64,000 bases of DNA from Euptelea pleiosperma (GCA_035048495.1 CM068546.1:33870674-33934673); one strand, 5' to 3'; shown: positions 49,901 through 61,294, counted from the first letter of the stretch. The notes: a model not told the origin generated them from the letters alone. Translations and numbers: made by a program.

Positions 49901-52900
49901 CAAGTGCATTTCAGATTGATAGAATTAGAAACCAAATATTGAAAGATCAACTCTTTGAAACCTTTCAACAGACAATCGAAACCAACAGACGTGTGTACAT
50001 ACAAATACATATACTTATGTAAGTACATACATGCATGTGTATTTGTTAGGTATATGATTATGCATATGCATGTCAAAATGCCAATCTTTGCATGTGTGTC
50101 TTATCGTTTGTGACAAGTGCAGAAATGATTTGTGGTATGTGTAAGCCAAACATAAATTCAACATAACTGTCATCACCCACCACTGCCAATGCCAAGATAC
50201 AATTCTCAATCTTCCCAAACTTATCTACTACATGGTAATGATTTTCTTTTTCAATTATTGGCTACTAAAGAGTAAGGAATGAACAAAGAAATTGAAGAAG
50301 CAATGTTCAGTGCTCCAGTTGCATACGATAGAAGATCGGAACACCACCACAGTAAACACTTACATGGATTAGACGGCTCACGAATGCTCTCCCATGCCCG
50401 TCGATTTGTCTGTTAAGATGCAATTTGGCCTCTTTCCAAGCAGATATAGTATGTGTCTCAAGCTCTTCATCAGTCAGATTCGAACCGTGATTCCCAAGCT
50501 GCAATTTAAAGGGTTAGAAAGCATTCCCATAAAGTAATCTCCCCCATTTACCTAGAAAAATACCTAGAAATGAATGCTTCTAGATGAAACACATAACGAC
50601 AAACATATGATGCTATTTACCAAGAACTGTATTTCTCAAACCTGAGTTAAAAAAATAAAGAAAAGATAGCAGAATTTGAGAAGGAGACAGTGGGATTACT
50701 GGAATGTTAAATGTCAGAGCCATACTTATCGCTTATCATATGTTCATTTATTGTGTACGAATTGTATCTATTTGTTTCTCTATATGTGCTTCCTAAAGTT
50801 TATGTTTTGCTTTGGACAATTGTTTTACTAAACGTTTTCCTTTGCGCATTAACAAGTTTAAACTTCCTAACACAATTCATCTTAGTAAATACAAAGATTA
50901 TGTTGTCTTGCTTCACATGCTAGATAGATTAATCTTCTGATGGAAGCTGGAATCCTTTGACTGAGGCTTGGTGATTAGAGTCACATGAACTGTATGGATC
51001 CATGAAATAGAGTTTCTTTATTTCTTTCGAAGTATACAAGATCTGTATGTAAAGAAATAGAAGTAGCAAGGGCAGGAAATATGTTTTCCTATAAAATGGT
51101 AATAACACACTTGCATTTGAAAGAAGCGCCAACGAGAAAAGAATATTTCCACTCATACCTCTCTCAGAATTAAGATGAAGTCTAATGCACTAAGAACTCC
51201 AACAAATTGCCCCTTGCAGAAGTCCCATAGAGGAGCCACAGGAATTCCCTGGAAAGAGCTTGATTTAGAAAAGATGTATATTCGAAATACTTCTCAGCAA
51301 CCAGTAAATGCTCAAGAACTTTATAAACAACTAAAAATGGCACATATGACTTTAAAGCCTACATGAACTCCATACCAACAAAATAGGTTCCAGGCACAGC
51401 TGGAAAAGGTTGTTAACCAAATATAAAATATCCTGCACATATTCAGTATTTAAAGAAACATTTTTGCACATGTGCGGGGATCATGAAAGCCCAGAACGCT
51501 CCCAGCAATACAAAGGTCTCACCCATTTCTACACCTGTTTTTTCATGCATGACACCTTCATATTGCATTTACTCTTGATTCTCTTCTGAATATTGGATAA
51601 ATCGTACTCAATGGATAATGAGAAGTGTTGCACATGATTTGCCAAAATGAACAAAGTTGAACTTCCCTTTTTTTCAGTTCTTATTTATTAAAGAAAGGGG
51701 AAGTTGGGAGAACAAGATATGTGGAACAGAGAGGGGGGAAAGCAACAAGTTATCCAAGGATATATGAATAGTAACTGAACTTTTACTTGGTTTTAACCTC
51801 ATAAGAATAAAAAAAATAAAAAAATACCTGCTCATAGAGAATATGAAATGCTTGCTTCACAGGCAAATTAACATCCAAGGCAAGGACCTGCAACATTTGA
51901 ATCATAAAGGATCCTCACCAATTCGAAGTGATCAGATTCAAAAGAATTACCAAATTCAGATTCAATAAGGAGGGTGAAGCATCCAAACCTTGCCTGACTC
52001 AGGAAGCAACTCATAAGCTGTATGTGCAGACAAAAATGCAGATATACGGTGACGAGAGACCTTTAAATCTTCTTCTGAAATCCTGGGCACCGTACCATCT
52101 GACAATGTGACCTGTTTTTTATAGCAGAAATTACATATAGAAGATATTAAAATATATCATCCCACAGTACAAGCAGTCCTCTTTTCTTGCTCATATAGGA
52201 AAAAAAAATCTTGTAGATGAAATTCACACTAAGCTGCAAAGGAACCCACCAAATTACACTATATCTACTTTTTCTCTATTAATTAGTACACTAAAATCTA
52301 CTTCATGAGTCATGACATGTTAAATTCTGCCTGAATGCTTAAAATTATTGACATATATGAATGCTTAAAATTATTAATAAAATAACAAAAATAGAAAATA
52401 AAACTGAAAATATTTATTAGTTTATTATTGTATGGAGGATGGAATACACCAACCCGCTTTTAGAAATCAATTTTATATTAAAAATTACTAAAACAAGGGG
52501 TGACACGGCCATAAGTGTCCATATGTGTGTCGGGAAGTGTCGACACGCGTGTCCGGGTGTTGAGGTGTCCGACACGGCAAAAAACCCTAAAAGTGCAGTG
52601 TCCTTGTTACATAGTCATGGACAAACCTTTGTTGACTTAAATTTATGCATTTTTCCCAATTAATTTGAAAAGAAAATGATATTTTCAAGTTTTTGGAAGA
52701 AATTCCAAATTCTGAGAAGCTTTATAAGCTAATAAATAATAATTTATCTTTTTCATATTTTCTTATTTCATGATTTTTCTGTACTTTCAACCATGACAAG
52801 GTAAATTGGTTTCATCCACTGAAAAGAGTAAAAGTGGTATCTGAATTGAAGTTGAACCAACTCTTGACAAATCAATTAGCATAAATGATGGGAAAGGGAA

Positions 52901-53482
52901 AAGGCTAACTAAAAAATGCAAAACTCATGATTGATGTCCCTTTACAAAATTTCACAAACTAGTAATTTAGAGTTTCAGCCTACGCGTACATATATATGCG
53001 AACATATATATAAATGATGGGAATTATAGGTCCAGCTCCTCTGGCATCAAGAAGTACAGCATGGTTATCTGGAACTTCTAACAGGCATGCTAAGTTATAA
53101 AGCAGAGGGATCATTCAAACAGCAAAAACCACCAATACACCGAGAATGCAATCTAAAGTCCAATTGTGTACAGGATGAGAATGGAGGATATACCTACAAG
53201 TGACTCCACCTATGGAATTGTAAAAGACGGACTTACCACGCGCTGAAAGGCATCATTGTCCACATCCATGTTGGATCTGGAGCCAGGGGTCTCTGGACTC
53301 AAGATTACTGGAATTGGATCAGGTTCCCTAGTAGCTAACAGGACAGTGTTCACTATCCCATAGTTCCCAGTGACAAAAGGTTGGCGCTCATCATGCCGCC
53401 ATTCTCCATCAACAAAAAACTTATACTGCATGTAAAGCGAAACAGCACATAGATCATTTTCTCAGAACTAGAGAAACATATG

Positions 53483-53541
<59 letters not shown>

Positions 53542-56365
53542 ATGCAAGCATATAATGTCCTCATAGTAGTGTTCCTCATCCTTGGCAATAAAACATGAGC
53601 TTAAATAATTGGCAGGTCCGCATTATTAAAAAATAATAATAAATAGCAGTTCCACAGCATATCCCTATGGTACTATCCACAGCATACAACATTATGTTCG
53701 CACACTCATATAATCTTCAAGATGAGTGCAGAAAAAGGTAAAAGGGTATCCTTAGTATCAAAAATATATAATCTCAAAGTGAAAAGACAAGATTTCACAT
53801 AGCAGTAAACTTTCCAGGCTCAATTCTATACCACTTGGCCACACATAAAATTAAACCAGTGAAGTCACTTCTGGAAAGTTAAAGAGCAAGTTACTCCTGC
53901 CATGCAACCAATCATACAAATTCCTCACAAATAAAACAATTTTTTTGATAAATTAAATAAAACAAAATTTTTAATAAAAGTCACTGCAGAAATGGATGTC
54001 TTTAGAGATTTTTTTTCTCCCCAAATCCGGGGGAAAATGCAAGTTTGCAGAAAGTGAAAAGATGGGCCTTCCTACTTATCCCAAAAAAAAGGGATGGACC
54101 TTCCTCCGTGTGTTTGAATCAAACATGCAAATTCTTCATGAATGAAACGGATTATCTGCAGAATATCATCGAATAACCAAATAATGAGTGGTGACTATTC
54201 CTCAACAGTCCAAAAATAACGGTCACGGAGGAATGTTATCATCATGATTGTCCTCAATTAGTTGTGTTATGAGCAATCACTGCCATTTTTTTTTCAAACA
54301 GAGGTGGGAAGAGGTGCTTCAATGGCCTAAAGCTTGAGCTTTAAACCTCAAATTCATGGGGTGTAACTATGTAAGCCTCAAGAACACGTCATTTTAAATG
54401 AATACTAAAAACAACAAATTAATTAATAAAGAATAAATTCAATGGAAAGGAGAAACTTAGAAAATAGGTTGTTTCCTCACTTGCGATTTCAAAAATTTAT
54501 CTAGTCACCCTGTAGTAAGGACACCCGCAAATAGAAATTCAAGGACTTATCAAAAACACCACACCTATACATATCTCCCTATTTTATTTTATTTTTTGAT
54601 CGGTAAAAGTACGATATATTAAAGCAAGGGCCAAGAGAGCCCAAAATTGGAAGTCTTAGTAATAGTTTTATCCTTGGTGACATGTCTTCACCATAGGTTG
54701 AGTTCAAACAACTTTCATATAAAATAAATTATGAAAAACACATTGATTTGTTTGTTGTATTTAACCTAGAATACCTTATTATGATTGGACCAGCATAACA
54801 TATGAGGCACGTGCCTTCGTGATGAGGTGTTTAGAAAGTCGTGAAGTGTAAGACTTTTTAAAGCCCTAATGGATGAGGCATATGACTCATGAGCATTTTC
54901 ACTTTTTTCGCATTTTCACTTTTTTCTTAGGCCTCGAGGCGTAAAGCCTTAAATGCCTTTTAATTCAATGACCACCATTGACAAAGCGGGTCAAAAAAAT
55001 TACTACATAATATCATAAATATGCATATTTGGTACTTGGTAGGATCACTGAATTAATGGAGAATTCAGATAAACACAGAAAAAAAAAACACTTTAAATCA
55101 ATTTCCCAAAATCTTCCCCTATTGACTAAAACATGTTGAACTGATTTATTTTACCCTCTTGACCAAAATCTAGTAAAAAAAATAGATATTACCTTAACTC
55201 ATTGCCTCATATCATTTCCATTATTTTTAACAAATGTATTCCCTTGTTTTAGTTAATAAAGCTTCGTAAAATGGTTCTTTTCAATCAAAAAATAAAAGTA
55301 ATTTACTCTTTCAATTAGGGTGCCGCTAAGGTAGTAATTTGCCTTATGGTAATACAACAAGGAACATAAAGCTCTTCAAACTGATTACCCCAAATCTTCT
55401 CTTGAACAAAATATGTTTAACCAATTTTCCTGTATATTCTCCTTTTGAGGCAAAATGTAGAGCAGAATCTAGATATCGTCGTAATCCTAATTCATAGCCC
55501 CATGTCATGTGCCTAATTTTAACTAATATCTTTGTAGTTAATCCAGTGTTAACTTATAAGTACACTGCCAATTTTAAAAAATTTATCTGAGGAGCTTATT
55601 AAAGTGAGTTCTCTACTACGATGTTTATTTAACTTATTATATGTTTGTTTTAACTTTTCCCAAATTTACAGTGGATACATATTACATTCAATTCCAGGAG
55701 AGTTGTAAAGTTATTACAAAATATAACAAGAATGAAGAATCTCCAAAGATTTACTTAGGCTGGGAATTGCCAAGGAATATGAGTGCTATCATGATTACAA
55801 TAAAATGAGGTTCAGTCCTGATCTCGCGACTTTCTTAAATTACTTGCCCTTCATAGTCCATTATGGCAACTTATCAAAAAAAAAAATCCATTATGGCAGT
55901 TATAATGCATTAAATAGAAGAATCGCAACACTAATCAGAAGAACAAGTCCCAGATATTGACCTGATGATACCCTGGTGTTAAGCTGTAAATAGCCTGAAA
56001 TACGGTGGGACAACCCTCCATAGGGGACATCGGCAGCAAATGCTCTGACCACCTAAGGGAGAGATATTGCAATTAATACCCCTATAACATATCCATTTCA
56101 GGACAAGAAAAAAAACCCTACTAGTAAACCAAAAAAGGAAATTTTTTATTGCATAACCAACAATAGAAATGACTGAGACGAGAATAAATTCAAAACACAG
56201 AAGAGTAAGAACCTCCCAATCTGTGTCGTTTCAGTCTCACCTCGTGAAGGAGCCACTGAGAAAGACCCTTCTTCCCCCATAAGGCCACACAAACCGGGTT
56301 GGAACTAGCACAGAGCCTGCAACTCCACTGGTTTCTGGCACTGAATCTGTACCCGAAGAATACAT
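32776..56365 (-). CDS. SNF4: SnRK1 beta-gamma subunit (KINbetagamma / SNF4), 491 aa, thirteen exons
   Basis: Plant-specific regulatory subunit of SnRK1, the SNF1/AMPK-type energy-sensing kinase: a CBM48 glycogen-binding domain fused to four CBS motifs. Minus-strand exons: 56241-56365 (ATG at 56365), 55962-56052, 53237-53425, 51989-52111, 51828-51887, 51159-51248, 50364-50498, 37470-37614, 37218-37391, 35859-35922, 35658-35727, 32968-33085, 32776-32867 (stop TAG). All splice in frame. CBM48 is at about residues 19-105 ([40 protein letters not shown]). The CBS region covers about 145-490: [80 protein letters not shown]. The family is usually about 485-490 residues. Intron 7 (37615-50363) is 12.7 kb of nested transposons, yet no exon is damaged. 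Confidence 0.95.
33086..35657 (-). other. SNF4 intron 11, contains TRIM-like direct repeats
   Basis: About 2.6 kb between the CBS exons. Apart from the repeat pair at 34828-35194 and a CT microsatellite at about 34881-34904, no recognisable element or gene was seen. Confidence 0.55.
34828..35194. mobile_element. TRIM-like element: two similar terminal repeats with a PBS-like site
   Basis: 34828-34923 and 35108-35194 are direct repeats sharing GAGACAACTAGTTCGAC, a CT tract and CCTAATCCAACTTACA. The first is directly followed by TGACATCAGAGC, three mismatches from the tRNA-iMet primer site TGGTATCAGAGC. A pair of LTRs only 185 bp apart with no coding region fits a miniature LTR retrotransposon. 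Left boundaries and the TSD were not settled. Confidence 0.5.
37964..38144 (+). repeat. 5' LTR of the outer copia element
   Basis: 181 bp, begins TG and ends CA, immediately before a tRNA-iMet-like primer site. No matching 3' LTR was found in the window. Confidence 0.7.
38498..40185 (+). mobile_element. internally deleted copia element nested in the outer copia, TSD ATAGG
   Basis: 5' LTR 38498-38695 and 3' LTR 40086-40185 share ATCAGATACGTATTT, AGTTCCGTAAATACCCATCT and ATCATCAATTCAACT. The 3' copy lacks about 100 bp. ATAGG occurs at 38493-38497 and 40186-40190 as the target duplication. The primer site TAGTATCAAAGC follows the 5' LTR, and the polypurine tract GAGGGGGAG precedes the 3' LTR. 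Coding left is only the RNase H end: [46 protein letters not shown] and [15 protein letters not shown]. Other polyprotein parts are deleted or unrecognisable. It cannot be autonomous. Confidence 0.9.
40827..41278 (+). repeat. tandem repeat with tRNA-like promoter boxes, inserted in copia gag
   Basis: Two copies of a body unit (40827 onward and 41086 onward, period 259 bp) start TAATGC(A/G)GGGGCATTTTC and share TGAAATGG, GGTTCGACCGAGAGCC and GTCGCGGCTTTTG. Between them, TGGTATCAAAGCGGGAGG and GTGTTCGAGACCCC resemble pol III A and B boxes. AGAGA flanks both ends (40822-40826, 41279-41283), and the outer ends are inverted (TAATGCAGG / TGATGCAGG). It splits the gag reading frame of the outer copia, so it arrived later. 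Confidence 0.75.
43578..44842. mobile_element. PIF/Harbinger-type non-autonomous element inside the LINE, TSD TTA
   Basis: Ends GGGCCCGTTTAGCAA and, inverted, GGGCCCGTTTGGCAA, with TTA on both sides (43575-43577, 44843-44845). A TTA duplication and GGGCCCGTTTGG termini fit PIF/Harbinger Tourist-like elements. Length 1265 bp. The LINE endonuclease-RT linker reads across the excised insertion. There is no transposase; the interior is mostly a 410-bp tandem duplication. Confidence 0.85.
43861..44675. repeat. 410-bp tandem duplication within the Harbinger-type element
   Basis: ATCTTTGACGATTAGGAGTT starts at 43861 and 44271. The two units stay closely similar through GGTGGTATCAT, a CT tract, GAATTTGTGTTTTGGTTCTA, AAATGACGCACCTGATGC and TTAATGGTTTATTAGAATAT, differing by scattered substitutions and CT-tract length. 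Confidence 0.9.
47402..47583 (-). mobile_element. copia-like 5' LTR with intact primer-binding site, inserted in the LINE
   Basis: On the minus strand the LTR begins TGTTAGGTTGTACCC, contains a CT-rich leader and ends CAGATTCAACT, followed by the perfect tRNA-iMet primer site TGGTATCAGAGC (47390-47401). Its end resembles that of the nested copia LTR at 38690. Sequence from 47389 down to about 46740 is probably its interior, but I saw no copia domain and no 3' LTR. Confidence 0.65.
48240..48430. repeat. tandem duplication of about 95 bp in LINE ORF1
   Basis: CCCCAAAGTCCGCC...AAAATCCAACATACACC and CCCCAAAGTGCCTCC...AAAATCCAACATTCACC repeat with the following AAAAAGC. Divergence is moderate. 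Confidence 0.6.
49155..49450. repeat. two-copy tandem repeat, period 153 bp, in SNF4 intron 7
   Basis: GTATGCAAATTC occurs at 49194 and 49347. Both copies continue with GGATCAGTTC, CTGTTAA and CCAGA(T/C)ATAGAAC, then TAG TGTAT and AATCATTTCTTATA. Divergence is about 10-15 percent by eye. Not related to the LINE that ends before it. Confidence 0.75.
52495..52620. repeat. GTGTCCGACAC-type dispersed repeat
   Basis: Multiple close variants of GTGTCC, GTGTCGG and TCCGACACGG. Related sequence occurs at 10915-11020 and 14120-14220 within ALY introns. It is probably one family of small transposon; termini were not defined. It lies in SNF4 intron 3. Confidence 0.5.
53489..53539. repeat. (TA)n microsatellite, about 25 units
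   Basis: Uninterrupted TA for about 51 bp in SNF4 intron 2, about 60 nt upstream (in gene direction) of the exon 3 acceptor at 53426-53427. Length is likely variable between individuals. Confidence 0.95.
53540..55961 (-). other. remainder of SNF4 intron 2
   Basis: About 2.4 kb of AT-rich sequence between exon 2 and the TA repeat. I saw no coding domain, LTR, TIR pair or RNA gene. Confidence 0.55.
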
Positions 56366-57300
56366 TTGCTCCAATCTTATGGATAATACACGAAAACCAA
56401 CCTCAAAAAATTATTATATTTTCACCCTCTCACTGCAAACGCACTACGACCCAATTCAGGCAACCATATTATATCCAAACACGCCTCTTCACCTCATCAA
56501 ATTACCATAAAGGGAACACATTCCATGTCGAGTGCATGAACTCTCAAATTTCAGCAATAAAAACAGCAACTTTAGCTTCCTCCAACAGGGATCCTCCACA
56601 TCGCCGCAGAGGACCCCTCAGTAATCACACATTCCCAGCCAGCAGATCTAAACCACTCTCTACAAAACCTTGGCAACCAACAACTGATAACTGATACTCA
56701 AAGCTGAAATCTTCGACACCAACAACGAACACCACTGCCCCTCCAAACCCTCTATAAATTCGACAATTCTACCAGTTCAAATCCTCACCAAATCCAATAT
56801 CCGTTAACCCTAAATCCCCTTCTCTCGATCAATTCAAACCAAAACCACACCAAATCAAACACTCATCCGAAACCCTTGAACTCGAAGTCCAAAATCTCTG
56901 AACTCCACCCAATCCATATCAAAAAAAACATATGTTAAAATCTTTCAAAATCACCTTTGATCTAAACCATAAATACTCCAATACAATCAAATCTAATCTC
57001 AAACCCTAAAAATCAAAATTTGAACTCGACAAAAAAAAAAAACATGAGCCAATAAAAGAAAAAAAAAAACATAAAATATCAGAACGAAGAACCCTAGCCC
57101 TAATAATGTTTGAGAGAGAGAGATCTCACTGGATATTCGACATTGTTGGATCTCGTAGAAGTTCAGCTCAGTGAAAATAAGAACAGAAGAGAAGGAAAGT
57201 CGGAGAAAACGAGAGAACAAAAGCAGTAAAAATGATTAAAAGGGCAAAAGGAGAGAAAATTAGAAAAAATCAGATATTCGAAGTGAGAGAATAAATAGAA
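56366..57300 (-). promoter_or_regulatory. SNF4 5'UTR, probable leader intron and promoter-proximal region
   Basis: A likely non-coding first exon lies at about 57130-57290, with donor CCA|GTGAGATC (GT at 57128-57129). A candidate acceptor GCGTTTGCAG lies some 90 nt before the ATG. An upstream ATG at 57220 opens a frame (MFSRFLRLSFSSVLIF) running to the donor. Above it is a GC-rich block (57310-57480) with TGGGCC site II-like motifs and GA/CT tracts. These are readings of signal sequences, not mapped transcripts. Confidence 0.5.
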
Positions 57301-59595
57301 CTTGAGAAACGGGCAGCGGGCAGGGTGAGAAGATCGCCGGGTGGTGTCGACACTTATCAGATCGCACGGCAGATGTGCCGTTCCGAAGAGCTCTATAAAG
57401 TGGGCCCCATAGGATCCGGAGGCCTAAGGCCTAGGCTCCTTTCGGGCTCGGGTATGACCGGGATTCCCGGGCAGGCTCCGCTACTACGGGAAAAAGAAGA
57501 GAGAGCGAGAGAGAGAGAGAGAGAGGCCTTTTGGAGTTCCCAATCGCAGGAGCACCGTACGCAAAAGGAAGTGAAATTTTTATCTCCCATTCTTGTCGGG
57601 AAAATTACAATAAGTGCCATTTTCCTCTTTTCTTGTCTCCTTTCTCTCTCTCTCTCTCTTCACTTAGAAAATATCTAGCACAACCAGGTCTACTGTACTT
57701 AAAATGTTATGGGTCCCCACCATATAAATGGTACATATTCTTGTCAATCCTGACCATTAAGATCTCTCAGATCAACGGCCATTCTGATATAGTGGTCTTA
57801 ATTCCATTCTACCAATTGATTATTTTTAAATTGCCAAAAATAACTAGGACAGTGTTCTAAAAGGAAGTCAATGTCTATCATATGGCTAAGAAGTAAGATC
57901 ATCAAGTTTTTATTTCTGATGTTTGTCATATGTTTCTCAAATAGATATTTGTGGCAGCATAAGTATAATGCTACTGGGATTATTCCAAGTTCCCCGGTAG
58001 AAATGAGTGAGACACGTGATACATGGTTACGAATAAAACTTTGATGACATGGCACAATACGAGCCACGTGGAACACTCTTAGAGGACTCTGACTGTATAG
58101 ATGTTTGGCCAATCATTAGGTGGACCTACAAACCAAAAATCAGCCCGATTAGTAATTTCTAGGCGTTGGATTGGAATTGTTTTCATGGGTTGATTTTAAC
58201 CGTGTGAAATTGGAGCATTATTGACCATTATTTGAGGTACAAATATCCAAAGGTTTGAAATCACAAATCAAGCTAATTTTTTGTTTGTGGGTCCATATAG
58301 GGATTGGAAAAACATCCACACGGTCAGAGTCCTCTAAGAGTATGCCACGTGGCTCCTATTGCACCCTGTAATCGGCCGGCCGATGACAGGGCCTGTCATC
58401 AAAGTCTTACTCCATGGTTACATGAGAACTGATTGGAGAGGGGCCCCACATTAAGCAGCATAAGATGGTGAATGAAGGGCTATAAAAGGTGTGTGAGTTT
58501 ACATTGGATGAGAGCTTTTGACACTGTATTGTACCTCGGGTATCTTTAATGTTTATGAGTGTTGGTCTGGTTGTTAGAGGACAAGGGAGACCATGATTTG
58601 GCCACTAATACGAGATTCCTAACCATGATTAGACTGTTGAGATTTTCCCGTGCAATTACTCCACCACAATCATTTAGGGGTAGTGGGTTGTAATAGTCAA
58701 GGGCATTAATTCTCATGTTAAGCAGCTTAAGCTTTCCCAAACTAGAGGTAGACTTAAACCATGAGTATTGGGATATTGACCATAGTTGTCGAAAATGTCG
58801 AGGGAAACGGGTAGGAAACGTTTCCAGAATCCACAAACAGAAACGCGTTAGAACACATTACCCCCTTAATTGTAGAAAAATATAAGGGTCCGTTGAGTTA
58901 TTAGGAATTGAGTCACGAATTGGATTTTTGATTCTTGGAATCACGAATCTAAGTGTTTGGAAGGGCACATTTTCAAGAAAAGTGTTTTCAAGTTTTCTCG
59001 TAATTAATAGTTTTAAGGGGGGAGGAGAAACTTCTAAATCTTGGACTCCTCTTTCCACATTTTAAAAAAATTTATGTGGGCTTTACCTCTCAAGCTTTAT
59101 AATCTCAGACTTCTCTCCAACTCATCTCATCACCATCTTCTACCTGTCTTGTCTCCAACTCCTCTCACCCTCTTCCTCTAACTGCACTATTGAAGTACCG
59201 CATCAACAGTGATCGCTGGCTCAACTTGTCAGTAACTCTGTGTTTGTGTGTTATCGACTCTCTCTCTCTCTACTATCGAGGAGTAGCGTTGCTTGGGAAA
59301 TCTCCTAGAATGATCACTTCACAACCTAGGAGATGGCATTGTTAAAGAGGGGTCCTCACTTCTTGGTCTCTCTCAACTTGAACCCGCCTTTTTTTTCATG
59401 CACAATTTCTCTGTGGTTCACCTTTGGTAGTGCACACACAAGAATGGAATAAATAGAAAAGTTGTTATAAATTGAAGCTTTATAGGTAGGTTCAATCTTC
59501 TATTATTTAAAGGAGAGAGACAAATTTTCGTCTTCATCATCTCCCATGTCTCTCTCTAAAAATTATTCCTCTTATATGTAATAATCTATTTATTA
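57301..59595. other. intergenic region upstream of SNF4
   Basis: GC-rich promoter-like sequence to about 57480, GA and CT microsatellites (about 57495-57520, 57640-57660), the foldback at 58022-58424 and unassigned AT-rich sequence. No gene recognised. Confidence 0.5.
58022..58424. mobile_element. foldback MITE, about 400 bp, arms about 150 bp
   Basis: The left arm (ACTTTGATGACA, GAGCCACGTGG, CTCTTAGAGGACTCTGAC, ATGTTT..CCAATC, ACAAACCAAAAATCAGC) matches the inverse of the right arm nearly throughout. The right arm holds an additional palindrome GACAGGGCCTGTC and ATCGGCCGGCCGAT. Target duplication not clear. Partial relatives occur near 31180. Confidence 0.7.
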
Positions 59596-61294
59596 TCTAT
59601 ACTAAAGCTCGAGCCTGCTGAGGTGGCGCTCTTTCCAGTTTTTTTCCACTATTTTTTTTCAAAAATACTCCTACTTTCAATACACTTCTCTCCCAAAACG
59701 TTTCTCACTCTCTCTCTCTCTCTCCCATGTCTCTCCCTCTCCTTCATTTATTTATTTGTTTTATTTTTCAAAACCGTTATAATTTCTAAAATCACTGCAA
59801 TAAATATTCCTTAAATTTATATTTTTTTCTTCGTTATCTTACATTGTTTCATTCCTAACCTTGCAAAAAATATTTCCAAAATGTCTCATCTTTCTAAAAC
59901 GTTTCTCATTTTTCTTAAACGCTTCATCTTTCCAAAATATCTTTGTCATTGTGTTCCTCTCACTCTCCTCTAATCGCTTTAATAAATATTTCTAAAATTT
60001 TCCCTCTTTCTTAAATGGTTATTCATTTTCCTACAACATTTCCTTATTCCAAAATATTTATCTAATTATGTTCCTCCATTTTGTCTTACATTATATATTT
60101 TTTTTCTGCAAGAAATAGAAGATTCAATTGATTTTGCAACGAGATGGAGAAACCATTGCAACCACCGAAGGTTAGTTTCAAATCCAATAAGGTTAGTTGA
60201 TGAATACTTATTATGTTTCTTTAATATTTTAAGGTTTTGGCATCCTTCTGTTCATTTTGCTAAAGATTCAGCGTCCTCATGTGTTAATCATGTTCTAGTG
60301 TTTTTAGATTACAAAGAAAATCGAATGAGGGAAAAATGTCAAAAAAGTCGAAAAAAAAGACAGGGACCAAATTACTTTGCACTTACTTCTCTTTCTTTTC
60401 ACGAAATTCTAGCAAAAACCTTTTATCAAATTATGTTTGTTTGTTTAGATTTTTTTTTTGCAGTAGAGGCTTTTGTCTCAATTTCTATATGTTTTCTCAC
60501 GGTTTTTCTAAGAAATTACTATTTTTATTTTCACCGTCAGAATTGGAAGAAAAAATACTACTTTTATTTACGCAATCATAATTGGAAGGGAAATAGAGGA
60601 GTTGAAAGCAGGGGAGTCAACAAACGATTTTTTTATGGGTTAAATATGAGAATTGTATATGTTTTATTCTTTGAATAGTTGTGCTGGACCTAGATATAAA
60701 TTTTTTTTTTGTATTTATCATTTTTAACTAATATTTAAAAATTTTAATTTTTTTCATTCATATGATTCAGCTTAACTTTAATGGTTTTGTTCCCAATAAT
60801 CAATTTTTCTTTCAAAAAAATATTTTTGTGGGTGTATTTATTTTTATTTGTATAATGATATTTTAAAAACTTATCTTTTTATAAGCGAAATCAATGTTTC
60901 TTTAGGAAAAAAATTTAGAGTTTCAATATTTTTTTTAATATATTTGAAAAACTCAATTTTTAACATTTAAACGTTTAGCCCAACCCTATGTAAACCTATA
61001 GACAAAAAATTAGTCTAATTAGTTATATATAACCGTTGGATTGGAGTTGTTTCCATCTGATGGTCAAGTAATATATGAGGGTATCATAGTGTACCTAATT
61101 TATAACATATTTGTTTATGTTATGTGGTTTGTTTTGTTTTTGTTTTCTTTTCAATGTTTGTGTGTATTCTCTAAAAATTTATTGTCTCATCCATTTAACA
61201 CAATATATAATTGTACATACCAAAAAAAATTGTTCATCTATTCCCTTGTATTTTTATATTGTGCCCGTGCTAAGCACGGGCTGTTGATTCCTAG
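59596..61294 (+). mobile_element. non-autonomous Helitron, 1.7 kb
   Basis: The 5' end is TCTATACTAAAGC, preceded by A. The 3' end is CTAG followed by T. Nine bases before the CTAG (61282-61290) there is a perfect GC-rich hairpin, GCCCGTGC TAA GCACGGGC (61263-61281). TC start, CTRR end, subterminal hairpin and insertion between A and T without duplication are the Helitron hallmarks. The interior is AT-rich with no Rep/helicase frame, and I recognise no captured gene. Confidence 0.9.

Noticed and set aside
53353..53547. Frame of repeated tyrosine-isoleucine residues
   Set aside because: It is a translation of the TA microsatellite overlapping SNF4 exon 3.
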